DNA of 34,356 nucleotides from Planctomycetota bacterium (GTDB lineage Bacteria; Planctomycetota; Planctomycetia; Pirellulales; Pirellulaceae), in contig JAQBZB010000072.1 of assembly GCA_027622275.1 (NCBI GenBank), forward strand, positions 1 to 34,356. The letters are read 5' to 3'. Position numbers and translations under genes: made by a program. The number at the start of each line of letters is the position of its first letter. The first letter of the stretch is position 1. The notes under the pieces were generated by a model that saw only the letters and a list, made by a program, of their open reading frames with translations, was not told the DNA's origin and did no database searches. This document shows, piece by piece, positions 14,472-21,255 of this stretch.

Positions 14472-15323
14472 CTAGTAGTCTCTTCTGAGCAGCTTGCCGT
14501 CCGCACGATGGCCGAGTTGTTGATAGGTGAGAAGGTCGATGGTTTCGGACAGGAAGCTAACGTGGCCATCGCCGTAGGCGAACTCGCCACCACCGGGATG
14601 GTGGCTCCCGAAACCGCCCACCGCGAGCGGGTCGATTGTATCTTCCGCCTCGACCGGCGAGCCGCCCCGGTTTTTTGGTCGACCCGCGTTGAGCGGCGTT
14701 CCGGTGTTGCGGAGTGTCGAACGTGTGCCTGACATCCACCCCAAGTCCCGCTGGCGATCTGAGAACTTCTCGGCGATGAAGATCGTCTGCGACGTCCCGT
14801 CCGAAATCTGCTCGTAGTCGACGCTTCCGTTAAGAAAGAAGACACCGTTGTTGGTCGTATCGATCGGCTCGTCCAGATCGTGATGAAGGCCCGCATAACT
14901 TGTTGCGCTCAGGTCACCGTTGGCCCAACGGTCGGAAGGACAGTCGTGCAAGCTAATCGCGATTTCACGCACAGGTTTGTTCTTGGCGTCATAGACGCCA
15001 ACGCTGAAGTCAATATGTTGGTACGTGTTCTGCTCTTCCATATAGGGCAGCAACTTACTCAGCCAATTATGGTGATATCCCTGTGCAACATTCACGATCG
15101 GTCCACTCTCCGCGATCGTTCCCTGGGGATAAACGCGAAAGGCAGACTCGTAACCCTGCACCGCGATCGCGAGCTGAGTCAGATTGTTCGTGCAGCTCAT
15201 TCGGCGCGCGGCCTCCCGCGCGGCCTGAACGGCTGGCAGCAACAAGGCGACAAGGATGCCGATAATCGCGATCACGACTAACAATTCAACCAGTGTGAAC
15301 GCTTCATTTCGTTTGTGTTTCAT
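14472..15323 (-). CDS. DUF1559 prepilin-like secreted protein
   Basis: A 283-residue protein of the DUF1559 family, extremely expanded in planctomycetes and of unknown function. It begins with a type IV prepilin-like leader (cleavage expected before FTLVELLVVIAIIGILVALLLP, residues 9-30, with Ala at -1 and Glu at +5), followed by QAAREAARRMSCTNNL. Near the C-terminus it has the family H-X9-DG motif (His242, Asp252-Gly253). AGGAGG lies six bases upstream of the ATG. It is the last gene of the pseudopilin block, separated from the preceding one by 39 bases, suggesting it is carried by the same machine. Its TAG stop codon (14472-14474) is formed jointly by the IS630 end base and the TA duplication. 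Confidence 0.92.
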   Translation of the reverse strand: MKHKRNEAFTLVELLVVIAIIGILVALLLPAVQAAREAARRMSCTNNLTQLAIAVQGYESAFRVYPQGTIAESGPIVNVAQGYHHNWLSKLLPYMEEQNTYQHIDFSVGVYDAKNKPVREIAISLHDCPSDRWANGDLSATSYAGLHHDLDEPIDTTNNGVFFLNGSVDYEQISDGTSQTIFIAEKFSDRQRDLGWMSGTRSTLRNTGTPLNAGRPKNRGGSPVEAEDTIDPLAVGGFGSHHPGGGEFAYGDGHVSFLSETIDLLTYQQLGHRADGKLLRRDY

Positions 15324-15362
15324 GACGAGCCTCCTGGGCAGGTAAGATTGGTTGCTTTGAGT

Positions 15363-15812
15363 TCAGCGTGGTAATTCGCTGGATTGTGCGACGAACAGTT
15401 CGCGGTGTTGCACGGTCTTCTTCAACGCATTACTCGGATAGTTTGCTTCGACGAAGATTCGATGTCCTGGCTGTGGTTCGGAAACAGCTTCGACACGCAC
15501 GACCGCCACGCCGGCGTGTGTTCCGTCGAGATCATCCGGCGACGCTTGCCAAGTCTCGCCTTTGTAACCCGCTTCCGTTGCGAGACGATGTGTCGCGTGT
15601 TGCATCGCGGATTCCGCGAGCCAGAACGCTTGTTGCTCTTGCTGGCTGTGACGAACGAGCTGTCGCTGAGCGACGAATGCGTTTACGAGTGCAGCGCCAA
15701 GTAGCATCACGACGAGTAACGCGACGAGTACCATCGCGAGGATCATCCCCGTGCTCTTGCGACGGAACGTCGCTCGCCCCGCACGGAGATTCTTTGGGTT
15801 GTAACGGATCAT
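15363..15812 (-). CDS. Minor pseudopilin of GspK/PilX type
   Basis: A 149-residue protein with a basic leader and one hydrophobic helix starting after Gly22 (MILAMVLVALLVVMLLGAAL). This resembles a prepilin segment but lacks the usual Glu at +5. Loss of that Glu is typical of GspK-type tip pseudopilins, and the following QQEQQAFWLAESAMQHATHRL resembles the PilX/GspK pattern. It is much shorter than GspK of classical type II systems, so it lacks most of that protein's globular domain. Its start overlaps the stop of the previous gene by four bases (ATGA), indicating translational coupling. The assignment rests on the N-terminal pattern and context. Confidence 0.7.
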   Translation of the reverse strand: MIRYNPKNLRAGRATFRRKSTGMILAMVLVALLVVMLLGAALVNAFVAQRQLVRHSQQEQQAFWLAESAMQHATHRLATEAGYKGETWQASPDDLDGTHAGVAVVRVEAVSEPQPGHRIFVEANYPSNALKKTVQHRELFVAQSSELPR

Positions 15813-16330
15813 GAAGAGGCCTCCGGTGATTCAGCGACCGGCAAGTTCGCCGTCGATACGGCCGCTTTGATGTGTCTCACGCGAGTAGACTGCGTGCGGC
15901 TGTCTCGTGACGTCAAGGTCAAGACGATTAACGAAGGGTCGTCCGGCGAGTGCAGTTCCCACTCGGGCACCGCACGGCCGGTGAGAAATGCGTCTTGATG
16001 AACAACGGCTTCGCTCTTCCGGACAACTCGGTAAATCCCCTCGTCAGACATGCCATAGTGAATGGCTCGCCCATCGACGGTCAACAGCACCAGCTCGCTG
16101 CCACCGTCATTCCGCTCGAGCAAGTTAGCCGAACTCGCGTCATGTGCATCCAGCCGCAAACGCATTGCGAAACGATCGACCGCCTGTTCGCTTTGCAAAT
16201 CGTCTCGAAGCCGGTGATCCGCACGGTACAGCGTGTAGAGAACAGATGTGATGCATAGCCAGACCAGCGACAACACGGTTAGAACGACCGTCAATTCAAG
16301 CAGTGTGAAGCCAGCTCGCTGTCGTTTCAT
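15809..16330 (-). CDS. Prepilin-type pseudopilin (GspJ/PilW-like)
   Basis: The 173-residue protein starts MKRQRAG then FTLLELTVVLTVLSLVWL, a canonical type III signal: basic leader, Gly at -1, Phe at +1 and Glu at +5, followed by a hydrophobic helix. The remainder is a soluble beta-rich domain. It is probably cut and methylated by a PilD/GspO peptidase and assembled into a short pseudopilus. The ATG at 16330 overlaps the previous stop (ATGA, four bases); a longer frame to 16408 would run into the preceding gene and is not supported. GspJ/PilW is favoured by size and by position between a V/I-like and a K/X-like gene. Confidence 0.8.
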   Translation of the reverse strand: MKRQRAGFTLLELTVVLTVLSLVWLCITSVLYTLYRADHRLRDDLQSEQAVDRFAMRLRLDAHDASSANLLERNDGGSELVLLTVDGRAIHYGMSDEGIYRVVRKSEAVVHQDAFLTGRAVPEWELHSPDDPSLIVLTLTSRDSRTQSTRVRHIKAAVSTANLPVAESPEASS

Positions 16331-16755
16331 TGATCCGACTCCCCGGTAGGATATCGCCAAGCGGCCACGCGCAGCGGCAATGCGCGTTGACCTGGCCCGG
16401 TCAGCCAATCAATTTCGACGCTGATGTGTTTGCCGCTTCCAGCGGGTTCGGAATCAACCGTGATACTCAGGCGCGGCTCTCGAAGGACTGCGTTGCAATC
16501 GTCTGACAACGCTAACGTGGCTAAGTTCTCCTTGGTAATGTCGTTCCAGGGACGCGCGGCGATCTCTTCCAGCAAGTTGCCTGCTTCACGAATCGCAATC
16601 GACTGTCGGTCGATATCTCGGCGTTGATGCGAGATGAACGCCAATGTCTGGGCGGTTCCAACGATCACTGCGGTTGCCAGGACGATCGCCATGGTGGCTT
16701 CGTGTGTGATCGTGCCGCGCTGGAAACTTGTTCGAGCTGGATTGGTAATCTTCAT
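16327..16755 (-). CDS. Prepilin-type pseudopilin (GspI/PilV-like)
   Basis: The 142-residue protein has an atypical but recognisable prepilin signal: QRG then TITHEATMAIVLATAVIVG, with Gly at -1 (residue 14) and Glu at +5 (residue 19), but Thr rather than Phe/Met at +1. The following EAGNLLEEIAARPWNDI is the pattern seen in GspI/PilV proteins just after the helix. The start at 16755 gives the four-base ATGA overlap with the previous gene that recurs through this operon; a frame extension to 16923 would overlap that gene by about 170 bases. It probably belongs to the pseudopilus tip complex. Confidence 0.75.
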   Translation of the reverse strand: MKITNPARTSFQRGTITHEATMAIVLATAVIVGTAQTLAFISHQRRDIDRQSIAIREAGNLLEEIAARPWNDITKENLATLALSDDCNAVLREPRLSITVDSEPAGSGKHISVEIDWLTGPGQRALPLRVAAWRYPTGESDQ

Positions 16756-18017
16756 GCGAGCCCTTCGATCATGGCAGCCAGAGGCCACAAAATGCCAACC
16801 GTGATAAACAGTACGATCAGCCCTAACAGCAGCAATGCCACGGGAAACGCGATATTCATCCAGGCTCGAATGCGGTAAGCCGCCCGCCGTACGCCACTGT
16901 TGGCCATTTCGTCCAACGTCCAATCCAAGTTGCCGGCTCGCTCCGCCGTCTTGAACAAAGCGCTCTCGCTCCGCCGGATCAACCCCGCCGATCGCAGGCT
17001 ATCACACCAATCGGCACCGCGATCGATGCGGCTCGAAGCGTGTTCCAATCGCATGCGGACTCGATGCTGTGGAAATCGAATGGCGAGCGTGCGGATCACT
17101 TCCGCGAGTGGGCGTTGCTGTCGCACCGAGGTCGCCAGCCAACGCAGCACGAGCGCACAATCGGCGGACCACCAGAGGCGATTCAGCACCGGAAGGTTGT
17201 TCGGCGAGACGCCCATATACCAGCCAAGGCCATCCGCTATAAACAGCGACCACACCAAAACTAGCGGCAGCAGCAACGGCCAACCACTTGCCAGCGCGTC
17301 CGACACAGCAATCAACGCCTCTGTCACCGGCGGCACATCCATGCCGAAGTCTTCGAGTATCCGCTTGAACACCGGAATGATCTTGATCATCAAAAAGGTC
17401 ATCGCCCCGCCGCTGAACAAGATGACGAACGCGACATAGAACAGGCTCTCCAGCGTCCAGCGCAGGGTCGTTTCGCTCTCGTCGATCTGCCCGGCGGCTT
17501 GTCGTAACGCGGCACCAAGAGTTCCGGACTCCTGTCCCAGATCAGCAGCCAGCATGATCGAGGATGGCACAAATGTCTTCGATCGTTTCAGGGCCAGCGA
17601 CAAAGGAACACCGGCCTCCAGATAGTCGGCCAGCCGCGTGGCGCGTCGCCCAATGCGATCGTTTCGCTCTTCGGCAAACGCTCGAGCCGCCGACTCGAGC
17701 GGAATCCCGCGCTCCGCCGCAACGGTCAACGCCCAGAGTAGCGATTGCTGCTCGGCGGCAAAGTACCGCACGACGGTCGAGATGAGTACCACAATCGTCA
17801 CGATCCAAAGAAACAGTGCGAATACGTGCGACATGAACGCCAGCATGACGAGGAGGCCGACAAGCAGCATCACCCAGCCGACCGTTCGCAGGAGCATAAC
17901 CACGAGATCATTGCTTGTTGCAGAACGATCGATGCCGCTGGCAGCTACCCACAGCAGCGTCAGGCCCAAGGCGATCAAGGCCAACGGACCTAAGGCGGCA
18001 ATTGTTGTGTCGAACAT
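16752..18017 (-). CDS. GspF/PilC-like inner-membrane platform protein, third copy
   Basis: A 421-residue membrane protein of the type II secretion F family. It differs from ordinary GspF in having three extra hydrophobic segments at the N-terminus (about 8-85) in place of the usual soluble start. Two F-type repeats follow: LLWALTVAAERGIPLESAARAF with a membrane segment near 205-225, and LVLRWLATSVRQQRPLAEVIRTL with a C-terminal membrane segment near 395-418. The motif FKRILEDFGMDVPPVTEAL between them is typical. It lies 10 bases after the previous gspF-like gene, has no obvious ribosome site, and overlaps the pseudopilin gene by four bases. It is likely a platform protein for pseudopilus assembly; a partner role beside the other copies is inferred. 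Confidence 0.83.
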   Translation of the reverse strand: MFDTTIAALGPLALIALGLTLLWVAASGIDRSATSNDLVVMLLRTVGWVMLLVGLLVMLAFMSHVFALFLWIVTIVVLISTVVRYFAAEQQSLLWALTVAAERGIPLESAARAFAEERNDRIGRRATRLADYLEAGVPLSLALKRSKTFVPSSIMLAADLGQESGTLGAALRQAAGQIDESETTLRWTLESLFYVAFVILFSGGAMTFLMIKIIPVFKRILEDFGMDVPPVTEALIAVSDALASGWPLLLPLVLVWSLFIADGLGWYMGVSPNNLPVLNRLWWSADCALVLRWLATSVRQQRPLAEVIRTLAIRFPQHRVRMRLEHASSRIDRGADWCDSLRSAGLIRRSESALFKTAERAGNLDWTLDEMANSGVRRAAYRIRAWMNIAFPVALLLLGLIVLFITVGILWPLAAMIEGLA

Positions 18018-18027
18018 AACTTAACTA

Positions 18028-19203
18028 CTAACTTAGACCTTGAATCAGGCTGGTGAGTGGAGTAAACAACGCGATAACAACCATCCCCACGCTACACGCG
18101 ATAAAAACAAACAAGATCGGCGGCAAGATGGATTGCAGCATCAGCGACCGCACTCGGACGCGCCGGTCGAACAACTCACGTGCCGTCCCGAATGCCTCAT
18201 GCAATAATCCCACTCGCTCGCCCCAACGAATCAACGGGACCATCGAGACCGGCAGTGGGCGGCTCGTCGCAAGCAACTCAGACAACGATTGCCCTTCTGC
18301 GGTGCGTTCTGCCAATTCCTTCGCGATCCGCCCGACGTGCGCATTCTCAATGCCAGCGGCAGACAGCCGTAACGCCTCGGGCAACGCAATCTCGTTCTTC
18401 ACGAGAACACTCAGCAGACTGCACCATTCGGCGAGTCCCATCCAGTATGCGAGAGGTCCGAAGATTGGCACGCCGACCACGATCCGCGACCAGATCGCGG
18501 GAGGTAAGACTATCCGGAGCAGCGCCGCCGACGCGACGCATCCCGCCACGACACTACCGGCCAGCACCACGCCGTACTCTCGCCACCAGATGAGTAGCCG
18601 AGTACTGAGCGGGAGCTCCAGGGAAAACTCTTCAAACATCCTGATAAACGTGTCGGAGATGCCAAACAACACAAATAGTATAAGGAGCGAGGCGAGACAC
18701 GCGACGAACACCGGGTAACCAAAACCTCGCGTGATACTTCTTCGTAATGTGCGAGCCGCTCGCTGGTGTTCCAGCAGTTCGGCGAGTGCCGCTCCCAGCT
18801 TTCCCGTCTTCGTCGCCGCGAGGACAAGCCCCGAAATGTGAGGAGGAAAGAGATGCGACGAATTCGAAAGCACTTCTTCGACCGACTGGCCGCTCTCGAC
18901 TCGGCTTGCGATGTCGTACAGCGCAGCCTCGACGCGACGACTGCCGCACTCTTCGGCGGCCGCGCGAAGTCCCGCGGCTAGCGGAAGCGAGGCATTGGTA
19001 AGCTGTGCGAGCCGACTGGTGATTTGTTGCGACTCTTCCGTCGAGAGTGCCGAAGCCCTATCGGCTGGCACGGTCGTCAGTTCGTCGACTTGCAATCCTC
19101 GCGACTCAAGAAGTCGGCGCGCCTCGGTTTCGGTTGCCGCCTCGAGTTCACTGGTGACGATCTCACCTTGGCTATCACTTGCTTGGTATCGGTAACGGGG
19201 CAC
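18028..19203 (-). CDS. GspF/PilC-like inner-membrane platform protein, second copy
   Basis: The most canonical of the three F-family proteins here: 391 residues starting with a typical GspF N-terminus (YRYQASDSQGEIVTSELEA, LLESRGLQVDEL). The first F domain follows (ITSRLAQLTNASLPLAAGLRAAAEE) with membrane helices near 165-190 and 215-240, then a second F domain (WCSLLSVLVKNEIALPEALRLSA) with a final membrane segment near 360-385. It should span the inner membrane and link an assembly ATPase to the pseudopilus. The GTG start overlaps the TAG stop of the previous gene by one base (TAGTG), and the next gene follows after ten bases. Confidence 0.87.
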   Translation of the reverse strand: MPRYRYQASDSQGEIVTSELEAATETEARRLLESRGLQVDELTTVPADRASALSTEESQQITSRLAQLTNASLPLAAGLRAAAEECGSRRVEAALYDIASRVESGQSVEEVLSNSSHLFPPHISGLVLAATKTGKLGAALAELLEHQRAARTLRRSITRGFGYPVFVACLASLLILFVLFGISDTFIRMFEEFSLELPLSTRLLIWWREYGVVLAGSVVAGCVASAALLRIVLPPAIWSRIVVGVPIFGPLAYWMGLAEWCSLLSVLVKNEIALPEALRLSAAGIENAHVGRIAKELAERTAEGQSLSELLATSRPLPVSMVPLIRWGERVGLLHEAFGTARELFDRRVRVRSLMLQSILPPILFVFIACSVGMVVIALFTPLTSLIQGLS

Positions 19204-20285
19204 TACAGCGGACTCCCCAGTTCAAAGAGCAACTTGCAGATCGGCCGAAAAACGGCCAAAGCTTGTAAGAGCACAACCGATCCGCCCACGACTGAAGTGA
19301 GCAAGATCGGGAGATAGACCGTCGCCCAGTTCGTAGCCCGTTCCGCTCGCTGACGATACTGCTGGGCCATTTCAGTAAGTGTCTGCGCCAAACTCTCCGG
19401 TTCTCCTCCCATTGCGATCAACCATCCGAGCAAAGGCGGAAACGATTTGAGGTGTTCGTCACCAACGGCAAGCGTCTCGCCTCGTTCAATCTGGCTGGCG
19501 AGCGCCTTCGAGCTGCGAGCGACTTTCGAGTCGCCACATGCCGCACCAGCCAATTCGATCGCCTCGTGAAGCGGAACGTGCTGTCGAATCAGCAAGGCGA
19601 GAATCTCGGCAAATGCGGCAACCCGTCCATCTCGCAACGAACCGAACGTGGCCGAGCAGCATCTCGACACGCGACTCGTTCCAGTCGTCGAACTCGGCAA
19701 CGCTGCACGCCCCATCCGATACCACCAGATTGATCCCAGAACCGCTGCCATAATAGGAACCGCGGGGCCCCACCAGCGCACCGTGGCACCCAACGAGACC
19801 AAACAATTCAGAAACGGATCGCTCGAAGAGGTTAAGTCTTCGTAAGCACTCAGCGTAATCGGTGCCAACCGCGTCGTAAGGATGACGAATGCGCCGTAGG
19901 CAACTAGCACCACGATGATTGGATAGACGAGTGCAAGACCAAACGCCCGGCGCACTTCCGCGACTTGCCGACCGGTTGTCGACATCGATTCGAGGGCGGT
20001 CGATAGTCTTCCCGAACGGATTCCAGCTCGTACAACTGCCCGCCAAAGCGGTGGAAAGCGATCCTCATGGTTGGCAAGAATTTGTTCTAAGCTCTCGCCG
20101 GCACTGATTCGCTGGCCGAGAAAACTCGCCATGCGTCCCAATCGTCCCGGCATTTCCTGACCCAACGTCACAAGCCCCGCTTCCAACGGGATTCCTGCTC
20201 TGACCAACGCCGCCATCTCGTCATTGAGCGCGATCAGCTGCTCCAGAGAAATGGTTTGCACCGAATTGCTGCTTCGATCAGCCAA
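19203..20285 (-). CDS. GspF/PilC-like inner-membrane platform protein, first copy
   Basis: First gene of the pseudopilin block. It has the F-family layout (LEQLIALNDEMAALVRAGIPLEAGL, then AFAEILALLIRQHVPLHEAIELAG in the second half) with membrane segments near 105-130, 160-180 and 330-352. It lacks the soluble N-terminal sequence seen in the second copy. No ATG is well placed: a TTG at 20285 preceded eight bases earlier by GGAG is the best start (360 residues). A GTG at residue 10 of this version is an alternative, and an open extension to 20450 has no ribosome site. An array of CGTACG palindromes lies just upstream of the chosen start. Confidence 0.8.
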   Translation of the reverse strand: MADRSSNSVQTISLEQLIALNDEMAALVRAGIPLEAGLVTLGQEMPGRLGRMASFLGQRISAGESLEQILANHEDRFPPLWRAVVRAGIRSGRLSTALESMSTTGRQVAEVRRAFGLALVYPIIVVLVAYGAFVILTTRLAPITLSAYEDLTSSSDPFLNCLVSLGATVRWWGPAVPIMAAVLGSIWWYRMGRAALPSSTTGTSRVSRCCSATFGSLRDGRVAAFAEILALLIRQHVPLHEAIELAGAACGDSKVARSSKALASQIERGETLAVGDEHLKSFPPLLGWLIAMGGEPESLAQTLTEMAQQYRQRAERATNWATVYLPILLTSVVGGSVVLLQALAVFRPICKLLFELGSPL

Positions 20286-20472
20286 GAATTCATCTCCAGG
20301 ACAGGACACGCGCCGGCACGCATTCGTACGACCAACGTACGCGTACGTGGCAAGGCCCGGCAACGTGTTCGTAATAGCTGTGTCTGTGATCCTTAACGAC
20401 GCAGGGACGCGCAGCGCGCGCAAGATTTCAGAAAAATCTGCGAACCGCAAAGAGTGGGATCTGAGTCACGTG
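20286..20472. promoter_or_regulatory. Leader of the pseudopilin operon with CGTACG array
   Basis: Between the amidohydrolase stop and the first gspF-like gene lie three copies of CGTACG (20325-20330, 20336-20341, 20342-20347). The last two form a 14-base perfect palindrome ACGTACGCGTACGT (20335-20348), and TCGTACGA (20324-20331) is another. An imperfect hairpin (AGATTT 20423-20428, AAATCT 20434-20439) lies farther upstream and may terminate the preceding transcript. No clear -35/-10 pair was found. Confidence 0.4.
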
Positions 20473-21255
20473 TTAGACGCGGATACCCTTGTCGCGCAGG
20501 ATCGGCAGCAGCAACCGTTTCAGATTCTCGCCCAGGATCAACCGCTTGTCCCGCTCCGAGATGTTGGCACCTTGGACTTTGGCAAGTTGCGAGGCAAAGC
20601 TGCGGCCACCGATGTCGTTGCCATAGATGACTCGTTCGGGGCCAAGTTCGCGGACCGCCATCTAGACGAAACCAGCCGTGGGGTCGGAGCCGCCGATTCC
20701 GATGGGAACGTGCTTCTGGGAGCGAATTGCCCGAATGCCGCGTTCCCAATCGCCGCCGGTGTGTCCGCAAATCAGCTTTGCTTTCGGGTGCCGCTTCGCC
20801 ATCTCGGCAAGCTCCATCGGCGTCGATTCGCCGGGATAGTTGCCGTCCGCCTTCAACCAAGTGTGCTGAAAGATAACGGCATTCAGCTCGGTGGCTCGGC
20901 GAATGATGGGATCGATTTGTTCGTCATCACATTTCTTGGCGACCCACAACTTAACACCGACCATCGGCCCGTTGGCGACGCAGCGTTCCAACTCGCCCAG
21001 ACTCGCTTCGACGTGCTTCGCGCTGAGATAAACGAACCCGAACGCGCGATCGTGCCAATGGCTGATCGCTTGCAGTACCTCATCGTTCTGCTGACGCAGG
21101 TCTTCCGGCGAAGGATCCTGGGACCAACGCATACCCATGTAAACGACCAGCCGCTCGACTCCCATGCGGTCGGCATAGCGGAGTAGCTCCGACATGCGTT
21201 CTTCGGGCGTGTTCCCCCGGACGCCAGACAGATGGCAGTGCAGATCCCAGATCAT
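20473..21255 (-). pseudogene. Amidohydrolase-family metal hydrolase interrupted by an in-frame amber codon
   Basis: The sequence reads as one amidohydrolase (Amidohydro_2-like TIM barrel) of about 260 residues: DLHCHL with HxH at 6 and 8, VGVKLW (Lys102), QHTW (His131), CGHTGG (His165) and, after the interruption, RVIYGNDIGG with Asp214. At codon 198 (20662-20664) a TAG interrupts an otherwise continuous frame (GSDPTAGFV, stop, MAVRELGPE); a single G-to-T change from GAG (Glu) would explain it. Translation could restart at the ATG directly after the stop, giving fragments of 197 and 62 residues. The first alone lacks the expected catalytic Asp. The start overlaps the upstream metallohydrolase gene by four bases. 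It may be a recent pseudogene, a split gene, a readthrough site or a sequencing error. Confidence 0.8.

Larger units (their letters stand above)
13245..14472 (-). mobile_element. IS630-family insertion sequence (1228 bp), apparently complete
   Basis: The ends are perfect 16-base inverted repeats GTGCATTGTCACAGCT (13245-13260) and its complement (14457-14472). Both are flanked by TA (13243-13244 and 14473-14474), the two-base duplication typical of IS630/Tc1-mariner elements. Removing the element and one TA restores CTAG, the known IS630 target. One transposase is encoded on the minus strand in two overlapping frames. Both ends and both frames look intact, so the element may be active. The duplicated TA lies in the stop codon of the DUF1559 gene. 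Confidence 0.92.

Noticed and set aside
20224-21186. 320-codon plus-strand frame across the amidohydrolase
   Set aside because: The minus strand shows clear amidohydrolase motifs. The plus frame has no family pattern and no ribosome site, so the amber codon is not explained by a gene on the other strand.
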